A stretch of 64,000 nt of DNA from DATKUK01 sp035530655 (GTDB lineage Bacteria > Planctomycetota > Phycisphaerae > UBA1845 > DATKUK01). This document shows, one piece after another, positions 16,025 through 26,957 of this stretch; positions within the stretch are counted from its first letter, which is position 1, and every line of letters begins with the position of its first letter. A program made the position numbers and the translations under genes. Under the pieces are notes generated by a model. That model did not search any database, was not told where the DNA came from, and saw only the letters and a program-made list of their open reading frames with translations. Location: assembly GCA_035530655.1 (NCBI GenBank), contig DATKUK010000074.1:1-64000 (forward strand), read 5' to 3'.

Positions 16025-17776
16025 ATGCGTCGTTTGTCGGCGGGGGCCGCTAGCCAGGCCAGACTGGCCGCGGCGGGATCGCTGTTGCTTTTCGTGTTGC
16101 CGGGGTGCCAGCATCTGCTGGACGAAACCGACAGGCAGGTATATTCCCTTATTGAACGGCGACAGCAGCAGGCCATCGGCCTCCAGTCTGACGCGCGGAT
16201 CGCGCGGGGCGACGCCCGCATCGGCGCCGGCCGTTCCGGCTATGCGTTCGTACCCGATCCGGCCGACCCGCAAGTGCCGCAGGATTTCACCCGCCGGGTA
16301 ACCACCCAGCCGACCAGTCGGCCGACCACGTATCCGACCACCACGCAAGGGGTGACTGCCGCCTCGGGCCCCGCCACGACACAGGCGGATACGACGGTCG
16401 AAGCCGACGAGGCGAACGTCCTGCGATTTGAGCTGCGCGACTGCCTGAAATATGCCTTCGGCCACTCGCGCGAGTACCAGACCGCCAAGGAGGATCTCTA
16501 CCTGTCCGCGTTGGCGCTGACGCTGGAGCGGCATCTGTGGACCCCCACGTGGGTGGCGAAACTCGACGCAGAGTACGACTATGTGCGCGACTTCGACCGG
16601 TCCATGCAGGCCGTCGCCGAAGTAGCTGTTACCCAACGCCTGCCGTACGGCGGGGAGGTGACCGCCCGGGTGATCGACACGCTCGTCCGCGACGTGGGCA
16701 ACCATGTTACCACGACCGAGAACGGCCGATACTCGCTCGAGGCCAGCGTGCCGCTGCTACGGGGAGCGGGGCGAGTGGCCTACGAGTCGCGCTACCAGGC
16801 AGAGCGTGACCTGACCTACGCGGTGAGGCGATTCGAACGTTTCCGCCGCGAGTTCGCCGTGAGCGTGGCGTCGGATTACTACAACCTGCTACAGCGAAAA
16901 CAGCAGATCGAGAATACCCAGAAAAAGGCCGACAGCAACCGCGACAGTTTCGAGCGCGACAAGGCACTCTTCGACGCCGGTCGGGCCACCGTGCTCGACG
17001 TGCAGCGCACCAAGCAGGAGGAGCTGGTCGCCACCAACCAGGTTCTGGTCGCCGGCGAGGCCTACCAATCACTACTGGACCAGTTCAAGATCACGCTGGG
17101 CATGCCCATCGCTCGGCCTCTGGAACTCACCGAAGCCGAACTCGACGTCCCCCTGCCCTCGGTGTCCGAGCAGCGTGCAATCGAGGTCGCGCTTGGGTCG
17201 CGGCTTGATTTGTTCAACACCCGTGACCGGATCGACGACGCCAAGCGGCAGATCCTCGTCGCCCGCAACGGTCTGCTGCCCGACCTGGATTTGCGGGGAC
17301 AGGTCGCAGCCGGAACCGAGTCGGACATCCTCGATCTGACCGCCTTCGAGAATTCGCGCATCAGTTGGCAGGGAGGCGTGACGCTGAACCTGCCCGTGGA
17401 GCGGAAAGAGGAGCTGAACCGCTACCGCAGCTCCCTGGTGTCGTGGCGGCGCGCCGAGCGGCAGTACCAACTGGCAGCCGACCAGGTCAGCCAGGAGGTA
17501 CGCCGGGCCTTGCGGCAGATTCAGCAGGCCCAAGTCACCCTCCAGATTCAGCAAATGGGCATGGAGCTGGCCGAGAACCGCCGCGCGTATGCCGAATTTG
17601 CGTTCCGCGAAGGCTTGTTGAGCAACCGCGACGTAGTGGAGGCGGAAAACGACCTGCTCAATGCCCGCAACGCCTATGCAGCCGCACAGGCGGGCCTGCG
17701 CGTAGCCATTCTGAGTTTTCGACGAGATACGGGCACACTCCGGACAGACGAAGAAGGAAACTTTCTGGATCGGTAG
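16025..17776 (+). CDS. TolC-family outer-membrane efflux lipoprotein
   Basis: 583 residues with a lipoprotein signal (LLLFVLPGC, Cys28). A Thr/Pro-rich low-complexity stretch (about 90-125) separates it from two TolC-type repeats of long helices and outer-membrane strands. It should form the trimeric outer-membrane channel of a tripartite exporter. GAGGTGACCG precedes ATG 16025. It is the first gene of a run with a HlyD-like adaptor (82 bp downstream) and a MacB-type ATPase, consistent with an efflux or secretion operon. Confidence 0.9.
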   Translation: MRRLSAGAASQARLAAAGSLLLFVLPGCQHLLDETDRQVYSLIERRQQQAIGLQSDARIARGDARIGAGRSGYAFVPDPADPQVPQDFTRRVTTQPTSRPTTYPTTTQGVTAASGPATTQADTTVEADEANVLRFELRDCLKYAFGHSREYQTAKEDLYLSALALTLERHLWTPTWVAKLDAEYDYVRDFDRSMQAVAEVAVTQRLPYGGEVTARVIDTLVRDVGNHVTTTENGRYSLEASVPLLRGAGRVAYESRYQAERDLTYAVRRFERFRREFAVSVASDYYNLLQRKQQIENTQKKADSNRDSFERDKALFDAGRATVLDVQRTKQEELVATNQVLVAGEAYQSLLDQFKITLGMPIARPLELTEAELDVPLPSVSEQRAIEVALGSRLDLFNTRDRIDDAKRQILVARNGLLPDLDLRGQVAAGTESDILDLTAFENSRISWQGGVTLNLPVERKEELNRYRSSLVSWRRAERQYQLAADQVSQEVRRALRQIQQAQVTLQIQQMGMELAENRRAYAEFAFREGLLSNRDVVEAENDLLNARNAYAAAQAGLRVAILSFRRDTGTLRTDEEGNFLDR

Positions 17777-17858
17777 CGGACGTGGTAGAATGGGATGTAG
17801 ACGGACGGCAAACGGGTGACGACCGATGCGTCCGTAGACTGATAGCGCCGTTTGATTA

Positions 17859-19670
17859 ATGGCAGGAGCAAGCCAGGTGTCGTCGCATCAAAGCGAAGCA
17901 GCGCCGGCAGCCGGCCTTTGGAGCTGGCCACGGGCCCGTCGTATCCTCGCCTCGCGCCGCTTGCGCCGGCGTCTAGCCATCGGGGGCATCGCGCTGGTCG
18001 CGCTCGTTGTGCTGGGCGTGGCGTTCACACGCGCGGTTCGGCCGGGCATCCAGGGCGACATCAGCATCTACGAAGTCCGACCCATAAGCTTCCCGGTGAC
18101 GCTGAAGGAGAAAGGCGAGGTCAAAGCCAAGAAGTCCGTCGACGTCAAGTGTAAGGTCGACGGCCGAAGCACCATCATCTGGCTGATTCCCGAGGGCACC
18201 ACGGTCAAGGAAGGTGACCTGCTGGTCGAGCTGGCCAGCGAGGACATCGACGAGACCATCGAGCAACAGCGGATCGAGGTGGAACGGCTCAAGGCCGACG
18301 TCGGGGCGGCCCAAAGTGGATACGAGATCCAACTGGATGAAAACAAGAGCAAAATCCGCAAGGCTGAACTGAAGCTGAAGCTGGCCAAACTCGAATTGGA
18401 GAAGTACCTCAAAGGCGACTATCAGAAGGACCTCCGAGAGGCCAACCTGGGTAGAGACCAGGCCGAGTATGCCTTGAAGCGTGCCGAGGAGGACTACGGG
18501 ACCAGCAGGAAGCTTCATGCACAGCACTACATCACCAACGCCACACTGGAAGACGATGCGTTCGCAGAATACAAGGCGAAGATCGAGCTGGAGAAAGCCG
18601 AATTAGCGCTCGACATTCTGGAGACCTATACACACGAAGCCGCCCGGGAGCAGAAGAAGTCCGATATGACCGAGGCCGAGAAGGAACTCGAACGAACCGG
18701 GAAGGAGGCGGCTGCTCAGGAGGCGCAGAAGAAGGCTGCCCTCGAGTCCAAACGGAATCAACTGGAGCTGGTAACCGGGCGCCTCGAGGAGAGGCAGGAG
18801 CAAAAGGCCAACTGCAAGATCCACGCCCCCGCGCCGGGGCTGGTGGTTTACGCCAGCCTCGAATGGTGGCGCAACACCCGAATCGAAGAAGGTGCGGAAG
18901 TCCACGAGCGACAGACCATTATCGAGCTGCCCGACCCGTCCGTGATGCAGGTCCTCGTCAAGGTGCACGAATCGAAGAAGGACAAGATTAAGCTAGGCCA
19001 GCGCGCCGCCGTCACCGTGGAGGGCGTTCCGGACGAAACGTTCACCGGTGTGGTCACCCAGATCGCGCCGCTGGCCGATCAGGGACATCGCTGGCTGAAT
19101 CCGGACCTGAAGCAGTACCGGACGGAGATCACCCTCGACAAACCCGACGAGCGGCTGACGCCCAACGCAACAGCCGAGGCTGAAATTGTCGTCGACTACA
19201 TGGACGACGTGCTGGCCGTGCCTATCCAGGCGGTCTACGGGTTCGGCGGCGAGCAGTACGTCTTTGTCAGGGACGGGTCCGATACCGTCCCTTCGAAGGT
19301 CAAGCTAGGCGCCTCCAGTACGGAGTACGCCGAGGTGCTTGAAGGAGTCCGACCCGGTCAGCGAATCATGATGACGATCAGCGACGAAGTGAAGCAGATG
19401 CTGGTGGACACGACGGAGAGCGAGAACCAGCAAAACCATCAGATCACGAAGAACGAGAGTCTGCTGCGGTCGCTGGCGACCAGCCGCCCCACGACCACCC
19501 AGGCGGGCGCCACGCAGCCGGGCGAGCGTGAGGAACAGCCGACGACCCGTGCGACGACCCGTTCGACCACGCAACCCGCCCCGCGTGAAGCCCAATCCCA
19601 GCCGACGAGCCAAACGCACGATCAGGGCACGACTGGAGATGCGACCACGGACTCGGCATCACAGGACTGA
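17859..19670 (+). CDS. HlyD-family periplasmic adaptor with Thr-rich tail
   Basis: 603 residues. One N-terminal transmembrane helix (IGGIALVALVVLGVAF, about residues 43-58), a lipoyl/barrel-sandwich half (VDVKCKVDGRSTI), a long charged coiled coil (about 125-315), the returning half (CKIHAPAPGLVVYASL) and a beta-barrel/MP domain. It bridges inner-membrane pump and outer-membrane channel. The last ~80 residues are Thr/Gln/Ser-rich low complexity (TTRATTRSTTQ), unusual for an adaptor and echoing the Thr-rich stretch of the TolC-like neighbour. Confidence 0.9.
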   Translation: MAGASQVSSHQSEAAPAAGLWSWPRARRILASRRLRRRLAIGGIALVALVVLGVAFTRAVRPGIQGDISIYEVRPISFPVTLKEKGEVKAKKSVDVKCKVDGRSTIIWLIPEGTTVKEGDLLVELASEDIDETIEQQRIEVERLKADVGAAQSGYEIQLDENKSKIRKAELKLKLAKLELEKYLKGDYQKDLREANLGRDQAEYALKRAEEDYGTSRKLHAQHYITNATLEDDAFAEYKAKIELEKAELALDILETYTHEAAREQKKSDMTEAEKELERTGKEAAAQEAQKKAALESKRNQLELVTGRLEERQEQKANCKIHAPAPGLVVYASLEWWRNTRIEEGAEVHERQTIIELPDPSVMQVLVKVHESKKDKIKLGQRAAVTVEGVPDETFTGVVTQIAPLADQGHRWLNPDLKQYRTEITLDKPDERLTPNATAEAEIVVDYMDDVLAVPIQAVYGFGGEQYVFVRDGSDTVPSKVKLGASSTEYAEVLEGVRPGQRIMMTISDEVKQMLVDTTESENQQNHQITKNESLLRSLATSRPTTTQAGATQPGEREEQPTTRATTRSTTQPAPREAQSQPTSQTHDQGTTGDATTDSASQD

Positions 19671-19682
19671 CCTCGAACGATT

Positions 19683-20423
<741 letters not shown>

Positions 20424-20429
20424 CAGCCG

Positions 20430-21725
20430 CTACTCGTGCCGCAGCGCCTCGATGGGGTCGAGCTTTGCCGCCGCCATCGCCGGATACATGCCGAAAAACA
20501 CGCCCACCAGGCCGGCGACGCTGACGCTGGTCAGCACGCTCCAGGCAGTAATGATGGTGGGCCAATTCGCCAGTCGCGTCAGACCGACCGCCCCCAACGT
20601 TCCAGCCGCCACTCCCAGCGCCCCGCCCACCATCGTCAGCACCAGAGTCTCAACCAGGAACTGCTGAGCGATGTGCCGCTGCTTGGCCCCCAGGGCGCGC
20701 CGAATGCCGATTTCACGCGTACGCTCGGTCACTGTCGCCAGCATGATGTTCATGATCCCGATGCCCGCCACCACCAGCGATACACCCGCGATCGTGCCCA
20801 GGATGAGCATGCGGTTGCGCTTTTCCGCCTGGATCTGCATCAGCAGCTCCAACGGCACCGAGATGACGTAGTCCTGGACCGAGCGGCCCACCTCCATAAT
20901 CTGGCGAATCATTTCGCTGACAGGCTTGACGTAGTCGGCGTCGGCCACCTCCAGGTACAGGTCGCTGTACTGGGTCTCCCGCATCTCTTCCGAACCGCTG
21001 CGCACGATGATCGTCATGCTGCCGAACAGCGCGTCGGCCGTGCGGAACGGGATGTACACGTCATGATTTGTATCTCGCTTGGCTACTCCCCGAGCCGGAA
21101 TCCCAGCGGTTTCGACATTCTTCAGCACGCCCACCACGGTCAAGGGCATCAGCCCGACGCTGATGCTGACGGCCGTCACCGTCTCGCCGATCGGGTCATC
21201 GTAGCGGAACAGCTCTCGCGCGATCTCCGCCCCCAGCACGCAAACCCGCAGCCGCGCCTCGTCGTCGTGCCGCGTCAGGAGGCGCCCCGACGTTACGTCG
21301 AGGTTCACCACGTCGAAAAACGCCGGATCCGTTCCCACCACCAGCCCGGGCATCTTTCGGTCGCCCCGCCGCACGGCGAAGGCCACCTCGCGCATGGGCA
21401 CCACGCGCTTGAGCATCGGTACGGTCGCGCGGATACGATCGATGTCGTCCCGCGTGATGCCGAATTTGAGCAGGCGCTTCGTCTCGCCGCCCTCGGTGCC
21501 CTCGGCCGGTTTGACGCTCTTGACGATCACGTTGTTGCTGCCCAGCATTTGGATCAACTGGAGTTGGCTGGCCGATCGGCCTTCGCTGATCGACAACATG
21601 CAGATCACCGCGCCCACACCGAAGATGATGCCCAGCATCGTAAGCATGCTGCGCAGTTTGTGCAGCCGCAGATTCTTCAGGCCCAGCCTGGTGGTCTCGA
21701 GGGCCAGTTGCCCAACCACAGCCAT
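20430..21725 (-). CDS. MacB/FtsX-type ABC transporter permease
   Basis: 431 residues. N-terminal helix (LRSMLTMLGIIFGVGAVICML), a periplasmic MacB_PCD domain (about 45-285), then three C-terminal FtsX helices with the signature GIMNIMLATVTERTREIGIRRALGA. It should pair with the ATPase whose 3' end is 6 bp away. The tail-to-tail arrangement means it is not co-transcribed with the ATPase, adaptor and channel genes, which is unusual for such a system. Confidence 0.92.
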   Translation of the reverse strand: MAVVGQLALETTRLGLKNLRLHKLRSMLTMLGIIFGVGAVICMLSISEGRSASQLQLIQMLGSNNVIVKSVKPAEGTEGGETKRLLKFGITRDDIDRIRATVPMLKRVVPMREVAFAVRRGDRKMPGLVVGTDPAFFDVVNLDVTSGRLLTRHDDEARLRVCVLGAEIARELFRYDDPIGETVTAVSISVGLMPLTVVGVLKNVETAGIPARGVAKRDTNHDVYIPFRTADALFGSMTIIVRSGSEEMRETQYSDLYLEVADADYVKPVSEMIRQIMEVGRSVQDYVISVPLELLMQIQAEKRNRMLILGTIAGVSLVVAGIGIMNIMLATVTERTREIGIRRALGAKQRHIAQQFLVETLVLTMVGGALGVAAGTLGAVGLTRLANWPTIITAWSVLTSVSVAGLVGVFFGMYPAMAAAKLDPIEALRHE

Positions 21726-21843
21726 GCCTTACACCTCCGCCATATGGGTGTTGCCTGCAACAGGCGGGTCCAACCTGCGTATTCTACCCGGATAGGTGAG
21801 AAAAGACCAGCCGGGGACATGCGGCGCGGCCACGTTCCGCCAG

Positions 21844-23256
21844 CTAGGTGAGCCTTTGCCAGCCGGTCAGCTCCGCGCCGGACGAGCCAGCCTGGCACAA
21901 TGACGGCACGATCCCCGTGTCGAGCTGGTAGGTGTGCATGACTTCGTGCAGGGCTTGGTCTGCTTCCGCGTCGTCGCGCTTCAGCACAGCCACCGCGCCG
22001 CCGGTACCGGCGTCAGTGATCCTCGCGCCAAAGAGACCTGCCTCCGATCCCCGTTGCCGAACCAGGCTCACGAACCGATCCGTCTGGACGGTCGCCAGTC
22101 CGCATCGCTGCCCATAGCTCCAGTGTGAGGCGTACATGAGTTGGCCTGCCTCGACCAACGGCTCGGCCCGCCCTGTACGCCCCGCGCGGGCGATGCACGC
22201 GGCAAACTGCTCGGCTCGACGGTTTTCGTAGATGTAGTGCTCGCTCCGCGAGCGGACCTTGTAAACACGATCCAGGCAGATGTGCGACGCCCATTCACCG
22301 ACTTGTCCGTATTGGGCCACGAAGTCGCGCCCGAGCAGACGCGTCGGCAGCAGATCGCGGAACTGCTCAACGAACTGCTCCGGCGTGATGTTGGCCAGAT
22401 ATGTGCCGCCCACGGCAGCGACCTGGCCCTGCGGCGCACCGAGGGCAATCATGTGCCGGCCCATCTCAGCAGCGACGCGCGTGTCGACATGCCGCGTGCC
22501 CGCGTCGGTGCGGACCCCGCTGTCGACGGCAACCACCCCGACCCCGCGCGGCAGCGGCAGAGTGCCCAGCAACTCGTGCGGCTGACAGCGGATTTGCAGA
22601 AGTCCCGCGGGCTCGGCCGACAGACACGCAAGATGGTCTCGCAGGCTGCCGCACGGCTCGGCCACAACCTGCGCCGCCCGCCCGCAGATTTGGGCTTTCT
22701 CCACCGCTGCCAGTTGGAGGTCGTACAGCGCGCATAGAACCTGAACAACGGCGACTTGGCAGGCGGGCCGTTCGCCCAATCCGCCTCCCCGCGGCACGGA
22801 GCAGTCCACCACCAGGCTCACTCCCCCGGCGAAGTGCGGCACCCGCCGTCCCTCCAGCAGCGCGTAGAACACACCCCCGATCGATCGGACCCACTCGCAA
22901 CCCGGGTCATCAAAATAGCCGGCAAACTGCTGCGGACTCACCAGGCAGTCGCCTTGCTCGTACAGCACCGACAAAGGCCAGGCACACTCGGTCATCGGCC
23001 GACCATCAGTCGGCTGTAACCAGCGGATCACCACTCGCTGGTCGCTGCGAGGCTGACCGGCGACCACCACCGCGCGATCGATGGCCGCCTGCAACACCAG
23101 CGCACCGCCGTAATCGGCTATCCCGCCCATTACGTCCAGCCGGCCGGGAGCCTGCGCAACCACCGCAGGGCGATCGCCGTCCAGCGACAAGGTCGGGTCA
23201 GACCGCAACCGCTTCGAGAGTTCCACGACGTCGGGCCGAAGTGCCAAATCCGTCAT
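21844..23256 (-). CDS. GHMP-family sugar kinase (galactokinase/L-arabinokinase-like)
   Basis: About 470 residues. Motif 1 APGRLDVMGGIADYGGALVLQ-like start (residues ~24 on) is typical of galactokinase/arabinokinase sugar binding, and motif 3 GARITDAGTGGAVAVL is intact. Motif 2, normally P.G.GLSSSA, reads VPRGGGLGERPACQVA, so the phosphate-loop serines are absent. It should phosphorylate a sugar at C1 if active. ATG 23256 starts the conserved protein; the open frame to 23367 overlaps the neighbouring gene. It lies 61 bp downstream of the bifunctional-nuclease-domain gene and is probably co-transcribed. Confidence 0.8.
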   Translation of the reverse strand: MTDLALRPDVVELSKRLRSDPTLSLDGDRPAVVAQAPGRLDVMGGIADYGGALVLQAAIDRAVVVAGQPRSDQRVVIRWLQPTDGRPMTECAWPLSVLYEQGDCLVSPQQFAGYFDDPGCEWVRSIGGVFYALLEGRRVPHFAGGVSLVVDCSVPRGGGLGERPACQVAVVQVLCALYDLQLAAVEKAQICGRAAQVVAEPCGSLRDHLACLSAEPAGLLQIRCQPHELLGTLPLPRGVGVVAVDSGVRTDAGTRHVDTRVAAEMGRHMIALGAPQGQVAAVGGTYLANITPEQFVEQFRDLLPTRLLGRDFVAQYGQVGEWASHICLDRVYKVRSRSEHYIYENRRAEQFAACIARAGRTGRAEPLVEAGQLMYASHWSYGQRCGLATVQTDRFVSLVRQRGSEAGLFGARITDAGTGGAVAVLKRDDAEADQALHEVMHTYQLDTGIVPSLCQAGSSGAELTGWQRLT

Positions 23257-23317
23257 TGTCGGGCCGTTCGCAGTATGCCGCCCAGCCGAATCGCCCTGAA
23301 CCACGATCGATAAGAAC

Positions 23318-23710
23318 CTAGGAGACTTCGCGAAGAACGTGTTCTTCGACGTAAATCGGTGTATCACTGGCCACGCCTAGAGCAATCGCGTCGGACGGGC
23401 GTGAATCCACCTCCACGACCTTACCGTTCTGGCGGATAATCAGCTTGGCGTAAAACGTGTGATCCTGTAGATCGTTCACTATGATTTTTTCCAGTTCGCC
23501 ACCCAGCGCCGCAATCACACCGGCCAGCAGGTCATGCGTCAGAGGCCTGGCCGTCTTGATCCCCTTAACCCGTCGGTCCACCGCGAACGCCTCGTTGATG
23601 CCGATCACGATGGGAAAAGCACGTTCGCCATCCCGCTCCCGCAGCACGATCACCTGCTGATCGGTCGTCTCGGTGATGATGATCTTGGCCAAGTCCATCC
23701 GGACTTCCAT
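23318..23710 (-). CDS. Bifunctional nuclease (BFN/DUF151) domain protein
   Basis: 130 residues, nearly all BFN domain: ERAFPIVIGINEAFAVDRR, PLTHDLL, and the closing VEVDSRPSDAIALGVASDTPIYV. Plant and bacterial relatives have reported DNase/RNase activity, but most bacterial members are uncharacterised. ATG 23710 has GAGAGG 7 nt upstream; the open frame to 23770 is not needed. Confidence 0.9.
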   Translation of the reverse strand: MEVRMDLAKIIITETTDQQVIVLRERDGERAFPIVIGINEAFAVDRRVKGIKTARPLTHDLLAGVIAALGGELEKIIVNDLQDHTFYAKLIIRQNGKVVEVDSRPSDAIALGVASDTPIYVEEHVLREVS

Positions 23711-23788
23711 CAGTACGTCCTCTCGCGACCCCGCAGCCCAGACCCTATTTTGGCCCCCCCTGCCTGTCAAGTCTAGGCGTTGCCCCGC

Positions 23789-26746
23789 TTACTGCAAATC
23801 GGCCAGGTGCCCCTGAACCGCGGTCAATTGCTCGGTCAACCTGTCGACCTGCTCGCGTTGCCGTTGAACAATCTCGGCCGGCGCCCGCGTGAGGAACTGT
23901 TGATTGTCGAGTTTGGCCTTGGCTGCGGCCTGAAGCTTAGCCAGTCGCTCACCTTCCGCCTTCAGCCGGTGGGCCTCGGCCTCGGCATCGATCAGGTCGC
24001 ACAACGGCACGTATACCTCGATCCCATCGTGAACCTGGCTGGCGGAGCCGGGCGGTTTGGTCACGTCGGGACCAAACTCCAACTCGTCGCACTGACCGAG
24101 GATACCCACCAAATCCCGATGCGCGTCCAGCAGGCTGCACACATGTGACCCGACCTTCACCCGCGCGGCGGGCAGGTTGCGGATCGATCCTTCCTTGTTC
24201 CGCGACCGCACCCCGTTGATGTACGCGCGAATGTCGCGGATGCTGCGGATCACCGTCTGCAAGGCCGCCATGTCCTGCTCAGCCCGCCGATCGCAGAGAT
24301 CCTTGTCGACCCGCGGCCATGCAGCGCTCACGACAGCCTCGGCATGCTCGCCGGGGGCAGACAACCCGCGAACCGCCGCCGCCTCACGCAAGCTCCGCCA
24401 GAGGGCCTCGGTCACGAACGGTGCAAACGGGTGCAGCAGCCGCACCACCTGATCCAACACCCACACCAACACCTGTCGCGCCGTCTGTCCATCGTCGCCA
24501 CCGGCGCGAATCCGCGGCTTGACCAGCTCCACGTACCAGTCGCAGTAGGCATTCCAGAAGAAGCGGTAAATCTGCGTGAGCGCCTCGCCGCTGCGGTACT
24601 CGCTCAACTCGCGATCCACCGCCTCAATGCACGATTGCAGCGACGAGAGAATCCACCGGTCGGCCAACGGCAAATCTGCCGGCGCAAGCGGGCGCGGCCT
24701 GTGATCCGCCAGGTTTGGCATGACGAAGCCCGTCGCCGCCTGCCAGAGCTTGTTGCAGAAGTTGCGGCCCATCTCGAACTTCGGACTGACGTTGATCGTC
24801 CGCCCGTCGGGCAGCGTCTCCGTATCAACAGGCATTCTCACGTCCTGCGTTTCGGTGCACATCGACGCCAGGGTGAAACGCAGTGCGTCGGCGCCGTACT
24901 TCTCGATGATGTCCACCGGGTCGACGCCGTTGCCGAGCGACTTGCTCATCGTCCGGCCTTGGCCGTCCAGAATCTTCGGGTGGATATACACGTGGGCGAA
25001 CGGCACCTGCCCGCAGTTGTAGAGGCCGCTCATCACCATCCGCACCACCCAGAGCGTGATGATGTCGCGCGAGGTGATCAGCACCGACGTGGGATAGTAG
25101 TACGCCAGTTCGGCCGTCTGCTCGGGCCAGCCGAGCGTCGAGTGCGGCCAAAGCTGGCTGCTGAACCACGTGTCCAACACGTCGGGGTCCTGCTGCCAAC
25201 CGGCCTGTTCGAGCCTGGCCTGCAGCGGCGCGTCCTCGTCGCGCATGCACACGCGCGTGCGAATCCAGCCCTCCTTTTCCGGATGGGCCTCGACCGTCAG
25301 GTAATACGGCCCACCGCCTGCGACATAGTCCTGCCAGTTGCCGCCCACCGCTCTGTCGAGCGCGGCGATCGTCCGGGCGTCCAACTCGTGGCCTGCCACC
25401 GGCTCGGGCTCGACGTCGCCGGGCAGCTCCAGATCCCGCGTCCAAACGGGAATGCGATGGCCCCACCACAACTGCCGGCTGATACACCAGTCGCGCTTCT
25501 CACTCAGCCAGTCCATGTAGGTCTTGGCGTAGCGTTCGGGGAAGAACCGCACACGGCCATCCGCCACCGCGTCCATCGTCATCTGCGCCAGCCCAGGCAC
25601 GACCGAGCCGTCGGCCAGCTTCACGCCGCCTTCCACGTCGCCCATCCGCACGAACCACTGCTCGGTGAGGTACGGCTCGATGGGCGTCTTGCTTCGGTCG
25701 CTGTGGCCGATGTCGGTCTCGTATTCCTCAGCCCGTTCGATCAGGCCCTCGGACTCCAATGCCTCGACCACCGCCTTGCGGGCCTCGTAGCGGTCCATGC
25801 CCGCAAACCGCCCGCCGTTGTCATTGATCTTCCCGTCGGGCGAGAGAATGTTGATCATCTCCAGGCCGTTGCGCAGGCCGCAGTCATAGTCGTTCGGGTC
25901 GTGGGCGGGCGTGACCTTCACACAGCCGCTGCCGAACTCCATGTTCACCAGCACCGGGTCGGCGATGATGGGGATCTCACGCTGCATAAGCGGCAGGACG
26001 CACGTCTTACCCACCAGGTGCCTATAGCGCGGGTCGTCGGGGTGGACGGCCACCGCCGTGTCGCCCAGCATGGTCTCGGGCCGTGTCGTGGCCACCGTCA
26101 GGTGTCCGCCGCCCTCGGTGAGCGGGTAGCGGATGTGCCACATATGGCCGCGAACGGTCTCGTGATATACCTCGTCGTCGGCGACAGCCGTCTGCAACTG
26201 CGCGTCCCAGTTGACCAGGCGCACGCCGCGAAAGACCAGCCCGTCGGCAAACATCCTGAAGAACGTATGCCGCACCGCCTTGGCGCACATCGGGTCGAGC
26301 GTGAAGCGCGTCCGCTGCCAGTCGCAACTGCAACCCATCAGCCGAAGCTGGCTGAGGATGCGGGCTTCGTATTCGTCCTTCCAGTTCCATATGCGTTCGA
26401 CCAGTGCTTCGCGGCCGATGTCGTGTCGCGTCTTGTGCTCCTCTTTGAAGAGACGCGTCTCGACGACCGCCTGGGTCGCGATGCCCGCATGGTCGGTCCC
26501 CGGCACCCAGAGCGTGTTGTCGCCGGCCATCCGGTGCTTGCGGATCAGAATGTCCTGGAGCGCGTTGTTGATCGCATGCCCCAGGTGCAGGGCCCCCGTG
26601 ACGTTGGGCGGCGGGATGACGATGACGTACCGCCGCTTGGGCCCGCGCTCGTCCGGCTCGGCGTGGAAGTAGCCGCCGTCCAGCCAAAACTGATTGACGT
26701 CGGCCTCGATGGCCTTGGGGTCGTAATGTGATGGTTGCTTGCCCAT
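23789..26746 (-). CDS. valS: Valyl-tRNA synthetase
   Basis: 985 residues, a full-length class Ia enzyme charging tRNA-Val. HIGH motif appears as HLGH (54-57, in PPPNVTGALHLGHA), the editing domain follows (VATTRPETMLGDTAVAVHP), the KMSKS loop is TMSKSLGNG near residue 600, then the anticodon-binding helices and the C-terminal coiled coil (AEAHRLKAEGERLAKLQ). ATG 26746. No T-box-like leader is recognisable in the 211 bp upstream. Confidence 0.97.
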   Translation of the reverse strand: MGKQPSHYDPKAIEADVNQFWLDGGYFHAEPDERGPKRRYVIVIPPPNVTGALHLGHAINNALQDILIRKHRMAGDNTLWVPGTDHAGIATQAVVETRLFKEEHKTRHDIGREALVERIWNWKDEYEARILSQLRLMGCSCDWQRTRFTLDPMCAKAVRHTFFRMFADGLVFRGVRLVNWDAQLQTAVADDEVYHETVRGHMWHIRYPLTEGGGHLTVATTRPETMLGDTAVAVHPDDPRYRHLVGKTCVLPLMQREIPIIADPVLVNMEFGSGCVKVTPAHDPNDYDCGLRNGLEMINILSPDGKINDNGGRFAGMDRYEARKAVVEALESEGLIERAEEYETDIGHSDRSKTPIEPYLTEQWFVRMGDVEGGVKLADGSVVPGLAQMTMDAVADGRVRFFPERYAKTYMDWLSEKRDWCISRQLWWGHRIPVWTRDLELPGDVEPEPVAGHELDARTIAALDRAVGGNWQDYVAGGGPYYLTVEAHPEKEGWIRTRVCMRDEDAPLQARLEQAGWQQDPDVLDTWFSSQLWPHSTLGWPEQTAELAYYYPTSVLITSRDIITLWVVRMVMSGLYNCGQVPFAHVYIHPKILDGQGRTMSKSLGNGVDPVDIIEKYGADALRFTLASMCTETQDVRMPVDTETLPDGRTINVSPKFEMGRNFCNKLWQAATGFVMPNLADHRPRPLAPADLPLADRWILSSLQSCIEAVDRELSEYRSGEALTQIYRFFWNAYCDWYVELVKPRIRAGGDDGQTARQVLVWVLDQVVRLLHPFAPFVTEALWRSLREAAAVRGLSAPGEHAEAVVSAAWPRVDKDLCDRRAEQDMAALQTVIRSIRDIRAYINGVRSRNKEGSIRNLPAARVKVGSHVCSLLDAHRDLVGILGQCDELEFGPDVTKPPGSASQVHDGIEVYVPLCDLIDAEAEAHRLKAEGERLAKLQAAAKAKLDNQQFLTRAPAEIVQRQREQVDRLTEQLTAVQGHLADLQ

Positions 26747-26957
26747 GGTTCCTGTCGTATCGGCACTTGGGGTCGAAACACTTACGAGCCGTGAAGTCTA
26801 CACGGCACGCCTTTTCATGGCCAGCGACGCGCGCGCCGATGACCCGTCACGCCTGAGTCGGTGGGAACTTGCAGACGGGTGGGTGCGGACGCCTCATGCT
26901 CTGCGAGCGTGCAGGACGGATGTGAAACGTAACGTGGGTCGCCGACCCGCCCCGTTG

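Noticed and set aside
24344..26731. 795-residue plus-strand open frame
   Set aside because: Antisense to valS; no start context and low-complexity His/Arg/Val composition typical of GC-rich shadows.
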